Below are positions 14,562 through 23,597 of a DNA stretch of 37,751 nucleotides, piece after piece (within the stretch, counting starts at the first letter, position 1; every line of letters begins with the position of its first letter). Source of the stretch: Neptunomonas sp. (GTDB lineage Bacteria; Pseudomonadota; Gammaproteobacteria; Pseudomonadales; Balneatricaceae); assembly GCF_016744175.1 (NCBI RefSeq), contig NZ_JADGEV010000040.1, positions 1-37,751 of the forward strand. Direction: 5' to 3'. Under the pieces are notes generated by a model that did not search any database, was not told the origin of the DNA, and saw only the letters and a list, made by a program, of their open reading frames with translations. The position numbers and the translations under genes are program-made.

Positions 14562-15607
14562 GTGCAGATAAAGCCTTTGACCTACTGTATGCAGAATTTA
14601 AGCAGGTCAGTGACGTTTCGCTATGGATAGTCGATGAAAACATTTCCACACAGGCTATCCCTACGGCGACGCCATTGATCTGTGCTATATCTAATCGGCT
14701 AGATATCACACAGAGCTTACAGCGCCAAAGGTGGGACTGTAGTTTTAATGACTACCTACTCGAGGCTTTGCCCGCAAAGCACTTTCACAATATCTTTTTA
14801 CGCATTCCTAAAGAAAAAGCGCAAGCACATTACGTTATTAATCAGGCGCAACGCCTACTTATCCATGGCGGCTCATTATATCTTAGTGGTTTAAAGCAAG
14901 AAGGCATTAAAGGCTTTATAGAGCGAGCAGGGACACTAACACGTGCTCCAACACAAACATGGAAAGCGGACAAACAAACATGGGCTGGAAAAATCACCTT
15001 TGATGACACTCCAGCTGCGCTCCTAGATGACAAATCCTATCGCAACCTTAGACAAACCCCTAGCGACTCAACATTCAGTTTTTGGAGTAAACCTGGGATT
15101 TTCGGATGGGACAAGATTGATAAGGGCAGTGAGCTGCTTATTCAGCACTTAAAAGCACTCACGGCAGGAATCGGCCACATTGAGTCTACGCTGGATATTG
15201 GTTGCGGCTACGGATATTTAAGTTTACATGCAGCCAAACAACTCTCTACTCGAATAACGGCAACAGATAACAATGCTGCCGCTATTCTCGCTTGCCAAAC
15301 GAACCTTGAACACTATCAGCTTAATGGCAGCGCAATGGCAGATAACTGCGCTGACAATATAGAACAACGTTTCTCGCTGGTTATATGTAACCCACCTTTT
15401 CATTCTGGATTTGGTGTGGAAAACGATTTAACTGATCGATTTTTAGAAAGCGCAGCAAAACATTTAACAACAAATGGACTAGCCATTTTTGTCGTTAACT
15501 TGCACATTCCTCTCGAACGTAAAGCCAATCGTTACTTTGCGCTCTGTGAGACGCCCGTGGTCACTGATCATTTTAAGTTGGTACGGTTGTCTCAACCTAA
15601 AATATAA
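14558..15607 (+). CDS. rsmC: RsmC/RlmG-type rRNA guanine-N2 methyltransferase
   Basis: This 349-residue protein has the two-domain layout of RsmC (16S G1207 methyltransferase): a degenerate N-terminal Rossmann domain without a SAM motif, and a C-terminal catalytic domain from about residue 165 (F-S-K/W-x-P-G-x-F-G-W-D-K-I-D-x-G-S-E-L-L). That domain contains L-D-I-G-C-G-Y-G (SAM binding, about 213-220) and N278-P-P-F-H (base-flipping, amino-methylation motif). Length is closer to RsmC (343) than to RlmG (378), but the N-domain is divergent, so RlmG specificity is not fully excluded. It overlaps rsuA by four bases, which fits a 16S rRNA modification operon. The 3' end has a short hairpin terminator reaching into the convergent nnrS. 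Confidence 0.8.
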   Translation: MSADKAFDLLYAEFKQVSDVSLWIVDENISTQAIPTATPLICAISNRLDITQSLQRQRWDCSFNDYLLEALPAKHFHNIFLRIPKEKAQAHYVINQAQRLLIHGGSLYLSGLKQEGIKGFIERAGTLTRAPTQTWKADKQTWAGKITFDDTPAALLDDKSYRNLRQTPSDSTFSFWSKPGIFGWDKIDKGSELLIQHLKALTAGIGHIESTLDIGCGYGYLSLHAAKQLSTRITATDNNAAAILACQTNLEHYQLNGSAMADNCADNIEQRFSLVICNPPFHSGFGVENDLTDRFLESAAKHLTTNGLAIFVVNLHIPLERKANRYFALCETPVVTDHFKLVRLSQPKI

Positions 15608-15609
15608 CC

Positions 15610-15631
15610 CCATAACGCATTATGGTTTTTT
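15610..15631 (+). terminator. Probable rsmC terminator, overlapping the nnrS 3' end
   Basis: CCATAA-CGCA-TTATGG (15610-15625) followed by TTTTTT (15626-15631). The stem is short and AT-rich, so efficiency is uncertain. It overlaps the last codons of the convergent nnrS. Confidence 0.55.
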
Positions 15632-16834
15632 CCAGCTCGGGGCCGGAGAAATAAGAATCGGTACATAGCGAATGCAAAATAGTACAAACGCTATCAACCA
15701 TATAACGCCGGCGCTCAAAATAAAGTGATTATAAGCAACACCACCGACCAAGGCAGCAGCTGCTCTGAGTAGCGCTGTTATGCTGATTAATACAAAGACA
15801 GCCGTCATCATTTTACCCGCAACCAGCGCACGCTGAGTGTGCCCCAACGCTGCTCGTGAAGCGACACCAAGAATCATCCCTGCCATCGCTCCAATGCCTA
15901 TTGCATGCAACCCCGCGGAAACATTCATTAAGCCTAAAGCAGACAACCCTAGCAGGATAAGCCCCGCACCTAACCATACAAAGCCCAAATGCAACACCCA
16001 CAACAAAGGCTCACCCATGATCTGCACTCCCTGCCAGCGGCTTATTCGTGCCCACTGAGCAACACCTGCAAGACATAATAACCCGCCAGTAATAATGTTA
16101 ACCGGCACAGCTACCCAACTAACAGCAGCCACCACTAACAAAACGCTAACAAACATATCAAAGCGATTGAATAACATCGGCAGTGACTTATCGGAATCCG
16201 GTTTTTGTTGAACAAGATAGTTGCGAGTAAAAGAGGGCGTAATACGTCCTCCAATTAACGCTATCATCAAGCTGATCTGCATAATTACGCCACGTAATGC
16301 CATTTCACTATATGAAGCACCGTATTGGTGCCCTAAATGAAACAGTAAATTGAAAACGCAGAATAAGCCCAACATAGCGATTATTTTATAATTTCGTTTA
16401 TGCCCCCCAATCACTATTTCACGACCGATCAGACATGCCAATAAAACACCATAGAATAAATCAGCGGCTGCTACGATAGCGTAAGGTAGCTCAGCGGAAA
16501 CGAGCATGGCTACTCGACCCAACACCCAAAAAAATACCAATATAGCTAACGGCATACCACTGACAGGTAAGCGATTTGTCCACTTAGAAACTGCCGCCAA
16601 TAAGAAGCCGCCAATGGCCGCTCCTACGAAGCCAAACAACATTTCATGTGCATGCCACTGCGTTACAGGCACAGCAATAGAAGCGCCATTCCAATACCCT
16701 TTTAAAATAGCTAGCCATAGCCCCATTAGAATTACGCCGGCAGTACCTACACAAAGAAACAGTAGCCGAAAGCCATTGCTTAATAATGTCTCCCAGCGAG
16801 ATGCTGGATACTTTTCAAACATCAGAATAGCCAT
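15620..16834 (-). CDS. nnrS: NnrS family integral membrane protein
   Basis: NnrS proteins are heme- and copper-containing multi-span membrane proteins that appear in nitric-oxide-responsive regulons and protect against nitrosative stress; the chemistry is unresolved. The 404-residue protein is hydrophobic throughout with about 12 predicted membrane segments. It shows the family landmarks W-H-A-H-E-M-L-F-G-F near residue 60, R-N-Y-K followed by H-L-G-H, G-G-R-I-T-P-S-F-T-R-N near 200, and a His-rich second half (L-H-L-G, L-H-A-I-G-I-G-A-M, G-H-T-Q-R). The start at 16834 is the outermost ATG; ATG 16822 (M5) is an alternative, and neither has a strong ribosome-binding site. A 23-bp NsrR-like palindrome covers its -10 region. 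It is convergent with rsmC and a single transcription unit. No norB/nirK/hmp genes are in the window. Confidence 0.9.
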   Translation of the reverse strand: MAILMFEKYPASRWETLLSNGFRLLFLCVGTAGVILMGLWLAILKGYWNGASIAVPVTQWHAHEMLFGFVGAAIGGFLLAAVSKWTNRLPVSGMPLAILVFFWVLGRVAMLVSAELPYAIVAAADLFYGVLLACLIGREIVIGGHKRNYKIIAMLGLFCVFNLLFHLGHQYGASYSEMALRGVIMQISLMIALIGGRITPSFTRNYLVQQKPDSDKSLPMLFNRFDMFVSVLLVVAAVSWVAVPVNIITGGLLCLAGVAQWARISRWQGVQIMGEPLLWVLHLGFVWLGAGLILLGLSALGLMNVSAGLHAIGIGAMAGMILGVASRAALGHTQRALVAGKMMTAVFVLISITALLRAAAALVGGVAYNHFILSAGVIWLIAFVLFCIRYVPILISPAPSWKKP

Positions 16835-16854
16835 AATAAAGTCTCGATTCTTTA

Positions 16855-16877
16855 AACATGCAATAATTATACATGTT
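16855..16877 (-). promoter_or_regulatory. NsrR-like operator overlapping the nnrS -10 element
   Basis: A 23-bp imperfect palindrome has AACATGTA/TGCATGTT arms on the minus strand, 21 bp upstream of the nnrS start. It has the 11-1-11 layout of NsrR sites and matches 15 of 23 positions of the enterobacterial-type consensus as I recall it (AAGATGCAT...ATGCATCTT). A perfect TATAAT (16866-16871, minus strand) lies inside it, so a bound repressor would block RNA polymerase. nnrS is a known NO-regulon member, which supports the call. Confidence 0.6.
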
Positions 16878-16922
16878 AATGTTCATTCTACATATAACTC
16901 ATTAGAGGTAATTTTAGATACA

Positions 16923-16949
16923 AAAAAGCCCTCACTAGGAGGGCTTTTT
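16923..16949 (-). terminator. pnp intrinsic terminator
   Basis: Stem GCCCTC/GAGGGC (16928-16933/16939-16944) extended by A/T tracts, with a T-run on the minus strand, 17 bp after the pnp stop codon. The flanking A- and T-runs make it potentially bidirectional, although no plus-strand gene ends here. Confidence 0.92.
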
Positions 16950-16965
16950 ATCAAACTAGAACAGC

Positions 16966-19071
16966 TTAGCCTTCTACAGACTCGTCTTGAACTAGGTCTT
17001 TCATTGACAGCTTAATACGACCGCGCATATCAACTTCTAACACCTTAACTTTAATGATGTCATCCATTTTCACGTAATCTGTTACTTTCTCAACACGCTT
17101 ATTATCAATCTGAGAAATATGTACCAAACCATCTTTACCCGGCAAGATGTTTACGAATGCACCGAACTCTTCCAAGCGCACCACTTTACCTTCGTAGATT
17201 TTGCCTACTTCAGCCTCAGCAGTAATTTCGATAACTTTATCTGTCGCTGCTTTAGCCGCTGCTTTATCAGCTGCATAAATACGAACAGTACCATCATCTT
17301 CGATATCAATCATCGCACCGGTTTCTTCGGTTAGAGCACGAATAGTCGCTCCACCTTTACCGATAACATCACGAATCTTCTCAGGGTTGATTTTCAATTG
17401 AGTCATCGCTGGCGCATTATCTGGTAGCTCTGGACGAGCATAACCAATTACTTTAGCCATCTCTTTCAAGATATGGGTACGTGCATGCAGCGCTTGCTCC
17501 AGTGCAATTTCCATAATCTCTTCAGTGATACCGGTAATTTTAATGTCCATCTGAAGTGCAGTAATACCTTGCTCAGTACCTGCTACTTTAAAGTCCATAT
17601 CACCTAGGTGATCTTCATCACCCAAGATATCAGTCAAGATAGCGAATTTTTCGCCTTCTTTTACAAGACCCATCGCAATACCGGCTACCGGTGCTTTCAA
17701 CGGAACACCTGCATCCATCATCGCAAGAGAAGCGCCACATACAGACGCCATTGAGCTAGAACCGTTAGATTCTGTAATCTCAGATACAACACGAATGGTG
17801 TACGGAAATTCTTCCTGTGATGGCAACATAGCTGCGATACCACGACGAGCTAGACGACCGTGACCAATTTCACGACGGCCAGTTGAACCAATACGGCCCG
17901 CTTCACCTACAGAATATGGAGGGAAGTTATAGTGCAGCATGAACGGATCTTTACGCTCACCTTCAAGTGCATCAATAAACTGCTGGTCACGTGAAGTACC
18001 AAGTGTACATGTCACGATAGACTGTGTTTCACCACGAGTGAATAACGAAGAACCGTGAGCACCTTTCAAAATATCAACTTCAACGTTGATTGGGCGAACT
18101 GTTTTTGTATCACGACCATCTATACGTGGCGACCCATCAACGATACGCTGACGAACAATCGTTTTCTCAACCGCACTAACTACACCCGAAACTTCTTTAT
18201 CCGAAGGCTTGCCTTCATCAGTACCAGATAACTCACCTACTGCTTTGTTACGCAAGTCATTAAGTGTTGCCTGGCGCTGCATTTTGTCAGCCACTTGGTA
18301 TGCATCAGAGATACCCTGACCAACCAACGTATTTACTTGTGCAATCAGAGTCTCATTTTTGACTGCAGGCTGCCAATCCCATGTAGGCTTACCAGCTTCT
18401 GCTTTCAATTCACTGATTGCATTAATCACAACTTGCATTTCAGTGTGAGCAAAAAGAACTGCACCCAGCATCTCATCTTCAGTCAATTCTTTTGCTTCTG
18501 ATTCAACCATCAAGACTGCATCAGTAGTACCAGCAACAACCATGTCTAGTTCAGACTCAGCAATCTGCTCATAAGTAGGGTTAAGGATATAGCCCTGCTC
18601 TTCAGTGAAACCAACACGTGCGCCACCTACTGGTCCAACAAATGGGATACCAGAGATAGACAGAGCAGCAGAAGTACCGATCATTGCTGCGATATCTGGA
18701 TCATTGTTTTTGTCAGCAGACATAACCGTACAGATAACCTGTACTTCATTCATGTAGCCTTTTGGAAACAGCGGACGAATCGGGCGGTCAATCAAGCGTG
18801 AAGTTAGAGTTTCTTTCTCTGACGGACGTGCTTCACGTTTGAAGAATCCACCCGGGATTTTACCAACAGCATACGTTTTTTCGATATAATGAACGGACAG
18901 AGGGAAGAAACCCTGACCTTCTTTGGCTTCTTTAGCACCAACAACAGTACATAAAACCTGGATATCACCCATCGTTACTAATACAGCACCTGTTGCTTGA
19001 CGAGCAACACGGCCTGTTTCTAATGTGACCTGTTGGCCACCGAAATCAAATGTCTTTGTAATCGCTTGCAC
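16966..19071 (-). CDS. pnp: Polyribonucleotide nucleotidyltransferase (PNPase)
   Basis: PNPase is the phosphorolytic 3'-5' exoribonuclease of the RNA degradosome. Two RNase PH domains (the second beginning near [14 protein letters not shown]) are followed by a KH domain ([13 protein letters not shown]) and an S1 domain ([14 protein letters not shown]). Conserved F-F-K-R-E-A-R-P-S and L-F-T-R-G-E-T-Q are present. I place the start at GTG 19071 (V-Q-A-I-T-K-T-F), with GAGAGG eight bases upstream, giving 701 residues; the longer TTG frame from 19098 adds nine residues that include the ribosome-binding site. The long leader hairpin at 19139-19202 suggests RNase III/PNPase autoregulation as in E. 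coli. It follows rpsO, separated by a terminator hairpin. Confidence 0.97.
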   Translation of the reverse strand: MQAITKTFDFGGQQVTLETGRVARQATGAVLVTMGDIQVLCTVVGAKEAKEGQGFFPLSVHYIEKTYAVGKIPGGFFKREARPSEKETLTSRLIDRPIRPLFPKGYMNEVQVICTVMSADKNNDPDIAAMIGTSAALSISGIPFVGPVGGARVGFTEEQGYILNPTYEQIAESELDMVVAGTTDAVLMVESEAKELTEDEMLGAVLFAHTEMQVVINAISELKAEAGKPTWDWQPAVKNETLIAQVNTLVGQGISDAYQVADKMQRQATLNDLRNKAVGELSGTDEGKPSDKEVSGVVSAVEKTIVRQRIVDGSPRIDGRDTKTVRPINVEVDILKGAHGSSLFTRGETQSIVTCTLGTSRDQQFIDALEGERKDPFMLHYNFPPYSVGEAGRIGSTGRREIGHGRLARRGIAAMLPSQEEFPYTIRVVSEITESNGSSSMASVCGASLAMMDAGVPLKAPVAGIAMGLVKEGEKFAILTDILGDEDHLGDMDFKVAGTEQGITALQMDIKITGITEEIMEIALEQALHARTHILKEMAKVIGYARPELPDNAPAMTQLKINPEKIRDVIGKGGATIRALTEETGAMIDIEDDGTVRIYAADKAAAKAATDKVIEITAEAEVGKIYEGKVVRLEEFGAFVNILPGKDGLVHISQIDNKRVEKVTDYVKMDDIIKVKVLEVDMRGRIKLSMKDLVQDESVEG

Positions 19072-19138
19072 GAATATAACCTCTCGTTTAATAAACAAAT
19101 GCCTGTCAGAGAGAAATCGAATTCCATACCATCTTAAG

Positions 19139-19202
19139 GCCAGTACTCATTTGCACTCTATCAAAACTACAAATAATTGATGGAGCACAAATGAGTACAG
19201 GC
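19139..19202 (-). promoter_or_regulatory. Long pnp leader stem-loop (RNase III-type processing hairpin)
   Basis: The arms GTACTCATTTG (19143-19153) and CAAATGAGTAC (19188-19198) pair perfectly and extend outward by three pairs after an A-A mismatch. After a small internal loop, CTCTATCAA (19156-19164) pairs with TTGATGGAG (19177-19185) with one mismatch. The result is a stem of about 25 bp with a 12-base loop, between the rpsO terminator and pnp. In E. coli a comparable pnp leader stem is cut by RNase III, after which PNPase destroys the mRNA. Function here is inferred by position and shape. Confidence 0.7.
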
Positions 19203-19234
19203 TGGTTGAAAACGTTCTCTTTTTAACAGGCGGA

Positions 19235-19265
19235 CAAAACAAAGGCCATACAGTGTATGGCCTTT
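19235..19265 (-). terminator. rpsO terminator between rpsO and pnp
   Basis: AAAGGCCATAC-AGT-GTATGGCCTTT (19241-19265) is a perfect 11-bp stem followed on the minus strand by GTTTTGT. It begins 12 bp after the rpsO stop. E. coli has an equivalent leaky terminator between rpsO and pnp. Confidence 0.88.
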
Positions 19266-19277
19266 GGAAAAACAGTC

Positions 19278-19544
19278 TTAGCGACGCAGACCCAAACGGC
19301 CAATTACAGTCAAATAACGATCAGCATCGTTCTTTTTCAAGTAATCAAGCAATTTACGACGTTGGTTTACCATGCGAATCAGACCACGACGTGAATGGTG
19401 GTCATGCTTGTGAGACTTGAAATGTCCCTGCAGAGTCTCGATGTTTGCAGTTAGCAAAGCAACCTGTACTTCTGTAGAACCTGTATCACCTTCGCTACGG
19501 CCGTAATCTGTTACGATCTGCGCTTTCTGTTCAGCTGTTAACAT
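19278..19544 (-). CDS. rpsO: 30S ribosomal protein S15
   Basis: S15 binds the central domain of 16S rRNA early in 30S assembly. The 88-residue product matches the universal length. It shows [18 protein letters not shown] near the N-terminus, the basic [20 protein letters not shown] segment, and the G-L-R-R end. The TTGGAG-like run upstream of the ATG is the ribosome-binding site. It lies between truB and pnp, the conserved order. A hairpin in its leader is a candidate for S15 autocontrol. Confidence 0.98.
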   Translation of the reverse strand: MLTAEQKAQIVTDYGRSEGDTGSTEVQVALLTANIETLQGHFKSHKHDHHSRRGLIRMVNQRRKLLDYLKKNDADRYLTVIGRLGLRR

Positions 19545-19569
19545 CTATTTTGCTCCAATCTAATATGCG

Positions 19570-19585
19570 GACAGCTTCTGCTGTC
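19570..19585 (-). promoter_or_regulatory. rpsO leader hairpin
   Basis: GACAGC-TTCT-GCTGTC, a 6-bp perfect stem with a tetraloop, ends 26 bases before the rpsO ATG on the minus strand. E. coli S15 represses its own translation through a leader pseudoknot. I can see the stem but not prove a pseudoknot. Confidence 0.4.
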
Positions 19586-19671
19586 GGATTGTAGGACACG
19601 GTGAACCGAGCATATTATCAGTTCATCGCCATCATTTACTGCCATCAGGCATGCAAACGTTTTAAGGAACA

Positions 19672-20622
19672 CTAGTTATTTGTCGACATTAAGCGTCTTG
19701 AAACTAACTGGCCTTCCTGTGTTATCTCGCCAATACCAAGAAATTTCCCAGTATCTTTTTCTTGTATTCTTACAAGCGGCTGGGGAGCAATCTCGAGGTT
19801 AATGACAATGCCATTTAGCACACGTGCACACTGCTCTGCTTCCAGCTCAATGAGAGGAGTGTCCTCAATTGCTGACCACGGCGCTAATAATAGCGCATCT
19901 AAGCGCTTTTGTATGCTTTCTGGAGGCTCATCAGGCGTCATTGGAGCAGCTATTTTTTGCAGTTGCTCTAAGGTAATCATGCTGTGAGCTTGATAGGGCC
20001 CTGAATCTAAACGGCGCAATACTTTTACGTGCGCACCACAACCAAGATACAAGCCTAAATCTTCTACTATCGAGCGAATATAGGTGCCTTTAGTGCAACG
20101 TATATCCAGATCAATCTCGTCACCACGGAAGTCGAGAATTTCAATATTTAAAATCGTAACTTGTCGTCGTTTAACTTCAACAGTAATGCCTTGTCTAGCT
20201 AACTTATACAAAGGCTGCCCATTATGTTTCAAGGCAGAGAACATCGAAGGAACTTGCTCAATCTCACCGGTAAAATGCTCTTCAAGCAAAGATTGAATCA
20301 GCTCACGTGTAACATGCTCTCCGATATCGGCTGTTGCAACTACCTGACCATCTGCATCACTGCTATCCGTTCTGATACCTAGTTTTGCAGTAGTTTGATA
20401 GCGCTTATCAGCATTTAGAAGAAACTGAGAGAATTTGGTGGCTTCTCCAAAAGTAAGAGGAAGCATACCCGTCGCTAACGGATCAAGCGCACCGGTATGC
20501 CCCGCTTTCGCGGCACCATAAATGCGCTTCACACCTTGCAGGACATAATTGGAACTTACACCCTGCGGTTTATCAAGCAGAAAAATGCCGTCCACTGGAC
20601 GGCCTTTATGTCGCCGACCCAC
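19672..20622 (-). CDS. truB: tRNA pseudouridine(55) synthase TruB
   Basis: TruB forms pseudouridine 55 in the T-loop of tRNAs. The 316-residue protein begins with G-R-P-V-D-G-I-F-L-L-D-K-P-Q-G, has the catalytic motif H-T-G-A-L-D47-P-L-A-T-G-M-L-P (D48 in E. coli), then K-R-Y and C-T-K-G-T-Y-I-R, and ends in a small PUA-like domain. The start is GTG 20622, three bases after the rbfA stop, with AGAGG eight bases upstream inside rbfA. It is part of the rimP-nusA-infB-rbfA-truB-rpsO run. Confidence 0.96.
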   Translation of the reverse strand: MGRRHKGRPVDGIFLLDKPQGVSSNYVLQGVKRIYGAAKAGHTGALDPLATGMLPLTFGEATKFSQFLLNADKRYQTTAKLGIRTDSSDADGQVVATADIGEHVTRELIQSLLEEHFTGEIEQVPSMFSALKHNGQPLYKLARQGITVEVKRRQVTILNIEILDFRGDEIDLDIRCTKGTYIRSIVEDLGLYLGCGAHVKVLRRLDSGPYQAHSMITLEQLQKIAAPMTPDEPPESIQKRLDALLLAPWSAIEDTPLIELEAEQCARVLNGIVINLEIAPQPLVRIQEKDTGKFLGIGEITQEGQLVSRRLMSTNN

Positions 20623-20625
20623 TAC

Positions 20626-21021
20626 TTAATCCTCTTCTGAGTCATTCTTCTCACGAATTTCGCGAGAAGCTTTCTCTATAAGACTATGTATATGGCGGCC
20701 ACGTTCCACACTTTTATCAAAGTGAAAACGTAACTGCGGCATCACACGTAGCTGTATTTTATGTGACAGCTCATGCCTGAGAAAACCTGCTGCATTACGC
20801 AGCACTTCAAGAGAACACTTAATAGCGTCCTCTTGAGTTTGCTCTCCCAGAGGGAAAACAGTGATATATACATCAGCAAAGCCTAGGTCTTTTGCAACCT
20901 TAACATAGCTGATAGTCACCATCCCCATACGTGGATCTTTGACTTCAAATTGAATCAACTGAGCCAGATCTCGTTGCATCTGGTCAGCGATTCTTTGAGT
21001 ACGACTAAATTCGCGTGCCAT
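20626..21021 (-). CDS. rbfA: Ribosome-binding factor A
   Basis: RbfA is a KH-like 30S maturation factor needed for 5'-end processing of 16S rRNA and cold adaptation. The 131-residue product begins M-A-R-E-F-S-R-T-Q-R-I-A-D-Q-M-Q-R, the family signature, and shows the strands F-A-D-V-Y-I-T-V-F and the helix G-F-L-R-H-E-L, then P-Q-L-R-F-H-F-D, with an acidic tail. GGAG lies just before the ATG. It is nine bases downstream of infB and three upstream of truB. Confidence 0.97.
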   Translation of the reverse strand: MAREFSRTQRIADQMQRDLAQLIQFEVKDPRMGMVTISYVKVAKDLGFADVYITVFPLGEQTQEDAIKCSLEVLRNAAGFLRHELSHKIQLRVMPQLRFHFDKSVERGRHIHSLIEKASREIREKNDSEED

Positions 21022-21030
21022 ACTACTCCG

Positions 21031-23574
21031 TTACAATGTGCGTTGAACTTCAACAACCGAGAATACTTCGATCTGGTCGCCAACTTTAACGTCATTATAG
21101 TTTTTCACACCGATACCACATTCCATACCCTGACGAACTTCGCTCACGATGTCCTTAAAGCGACGTAGTGACTCCAGCTCACCTTCGTAGATAACAACGT
21201 TTTCACGCAATACACGAATACGCTTATTACGGAACACTGTACCTTCAGTCACCATACAACCAGCTACTAGACCCAGCTTAGGCGAACGGAAGACATCACG
21301 TACTTCAGCAATACCGACAATTTCTTCACGGAACTCAGGTGACAACAAGCCTGTCATTGCCTGCTTAACATCATCAATGATGTTATAGATGACACTGTAG
21401 TAACGCAGCTGTATGCCTTCGCGAGAAATAATCGCCTTAGCCTGAGCATCTGCACGTACGTTGAAACCAACAACTAATGCGGATGATGCCAGTGCAAGGT
21501 TGGCTTCTGTTTCAGAAATACCACCGACACCGCTAGAAACTATAACAACTTTTACTTCATCAGTAGAAAGCTCTTCAAGTGCGTTCGTTAACGCCTCCAA
21601 AGAACCCCTCACATCAGCTTTAAGAACAATGTTTAAGTTCTTAACATCGCCGGCTTCCATATTTGCAAACAGGTTTTCAAGCTTAGACGCATGCTGACGC
21701 GCTAGTTTGATGTCACGGTATTTCCCTTGACGGAATAGAGCAACTTCGCGCGCTTTCTTCTCGTTAGAAACAACAGTGAACTCATCACCGGCTCCTGGCG
21801 TTCCATCAAGACCTTGGATCTCAACAGGAATGGCAGGGCCTGCTTCTTCAACTGGCTTGCCATTCTCATCCATCATTGCTCTGATACGGCCATAGTGCAG
21901 ACCCGCCAGAACAATATCGCCTTTTCTCAAGGTACCATTTTGTACAAGCAAGGTAGCAACCGGACCACGTCCTTTATCAAGACGAGACTCAACAACTACA
22001 CCTTGACCAGGTGCGCTGTTTACCGCTTTAAGCTCTAATACTTCGGCTTGCAGCAATACAGCTTCTAACAAGGCGTCGATACCTTCACCTGTTTTTGCAG
22101 ATACAGGAATGAACTGTACATCGCCACCCCAATCTTCTGGGATAACATCGCGCTGAGCCAATTCGTTTTTAACACGATCAGGATCGGCGTCTTCTTTATC
22201 CATTTTGTTGACGGCAATAACTAGAGGCACGCCCGCAGCTTTAGCATGCTGAACGGCTTCTTCTGTCTGAGGCATAACACCATCATCAGCAGCAACAACA
22301 AGGATAACGATATCAGTCAGTTTGGCACCACGTGCACGCATCGCTGTAAAAGCAGCATGTCCTGGGGTATCCAAGAAAGTAACCATACCGTTGTCTGTTT
22401 CTACGTGATATGCACCGATATGCTGGGTAATACCACCAGACTCACCAGCGGCAACACGCGTACGACGAATAGAGTCAAGTAACGATGTTTTACCATGGTC
22501 AACATGTCCCATAACCGTCACGATAGGTGCGCGGCTATGTAGCTCGCCTTGCGACTGCTGAATGCTTTCCATCAAAGCTTCTTCGATGGCATTTTCAGCC
22601 ATTGGCTTAGCAACGTGACCCATCTCTTCAACAACCAGTACCGCTGTATCTTGGTCAATCACCTGGTTAATAGTCGCCATAGCGCCCATTTTAAACATAA
22701 CCTTGATGACTTCAGCCGCTTTCACTGACATTTTCTTGGCCAGCTCAGCAACAGTAATACTTTCAGGTACAGCAACGTCATGAACTTTCGGAGCCTGCGG
22801 CTCTGTAAATCCATGCGCATTATCCAACTGATGAGCAGTTTTAGCGCGACCCTTCATGTTATTACGTGAAAGTTTACCGCCACGACGAGCGCCTTTTGCA
22901 TCACTGCCACCACGTGAATTGCGGCCATGAGATGCTTTAGCTGGTTTTTTATCTTCACCTCTGAATGACTTTTTCTTGTCATCCTGCGAAGGAGCAGCTT
23001 TTGCTGCTGGCTTAGGAGCCGCAGCAGGTCTTGGAGCTGCCTTAGGCGCTGGCTTAGCAGCTTCCTGAGGCTTAGTCGCTGGTTTAGCAACAGCAACGGC
23101 ATCAGGTTTAGCTACTGCAGCAGCTTTAGCATCAGCTTCAGCTTTCGCTTTAACCTCTGCTTCTTTAGCTGCCGTTTCCTGCTCTAGCTTCAAGCGCTCG
23201 GCATCCAAACGTGCGGCTTCTTCAGCAGCAGCCTTATCAGACTCTGTTGCATCGCCTTCTACATCTGTACGTTTGACATAAGTACGTGTTTTGCGCACTT
23301 CTACATTAACCGTTTTTTTCTTACCTGACGCGCCAGCTACTTTTAATTGAGAAGTAGTAGAGCGCTTCAATGTAATTTTTTTAGGTGAAGCAACATTTTC
23401 GTCTTCTTCACCATGTGATCTTTTAAGATGGTTCAAGAGTGTCTGTCTTTCAGTTTCCGACACTAGAGACTCATCTTTTTTACCTGCGATTCCCGCTTCC
23501 TGCATTTGCGCTAATAAACGCTCAACGGGAACACCAACCACACCGGCAAGTTGTTTAACAGTGACTTCTGCCAT
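21031..23574 (-). CDS. infB: Translation initiation factor IF-2
   Basis: IF-2 is the GTPase that brings fMet-tRNA to the 30S subunit. The 847-residue protein has an N-terminal IF2-N helical domain (about 1-55), a long Ala/Lys/Pro/Glu-rich low-complexity linker (about 110-240), and a second IF2-N-like unit ([12 protein letters not shown]). The G domain has G1 G-H-V-D-H-G-K-T (356-363), D-T-P-G-H-A-A-F and N-K-M-D; domains II-IV follow, ending V-V-E-V-Q-R-T-L. The linker is low complexity and variable in length between species. A GGAGGAG run precedes the ATG. The neighbouring nusA is 23 bp upstream. Confidence 0.98.
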   Translation of the reverse strand: MAEVTVKQLAGVVGVPVERLLAQMQEAGIAGKKDESLVSETERQTLLNHLKRSHGEEDENVASPKKITLKRSTTSQLKVAGASGKKKTVNVEVRKTRTYVKRTDVEGDATESDKAAAEEAARLDAERLKLEQETAAKEAEVKAKAEADAKAAAVAKPDAVAVAKPATKPQEAAKPAPKAAPRPAAAPKPAAKAAPSQDDKKKSFRGEDKKPAKASHGRNSRGGSDAKGARRGGKLSRNNMKGRAKTAHQLDNAHGFTEPQAPKVHDVAVPESITVAELAKKMSVKAAEVIKVMFKMGAMATINQVIDQDTAVLVVEEMGHVAKPMAENAIEEALMESIQQSQGELHSRAPIVTVMGHVDHGKTSLLDSIRRTRVAAGESGGITQHIGAYHVETDNGMVTFLDTPGHAAFTAMRARGAKLTDIVILVVAADDGVMPQTEEAVQHAKAAGVPLVIAVNKMDKEDADPDRVKNELAQRDVIPEDWGGDVQFIPVSAKTGEGIDALLEAVLLQAEVLELKAVNSAPGQGVVVESRLDKGRGPVATLLVQNGTLRKGDIVLAGLHYGRIRAMMDENGKPVEEAGPAIPVEIQGLDGTPGAGDEFTVVSNEKKAREVALFRQGKYRDIKLARQHASKLENLFANMEAGDVKNLNIVLKADVRGSLEALTNALEELSTDEVKVVIVSSGVGGISETEANLALASSALVVGFNVRADAQAKAIISREGIQLRYYSVIYNIIDDVKQAMTGLLSPEFREEIVGIAEVRDVFRSPKLGLVAGCMVTEGTVFRNKRIRVLRENVVIYEGELESLRRFKDIVSEVRQGMECGIGVKNYNDVKVGDQIEVFSVVEVQRTL

Positions 23575-23597
23575 ATTGGTATATCTCCTCCGCTGAA

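Noticed and set aside
16506-17015. 169-codon plus-strand frame opposite nnrS and the pnp end
   Set aside because: It is a shadow of nnrS, crosses the pnp terminator, and its composition (Asn, Pro, Thr-rich) is that of an antisense frame.
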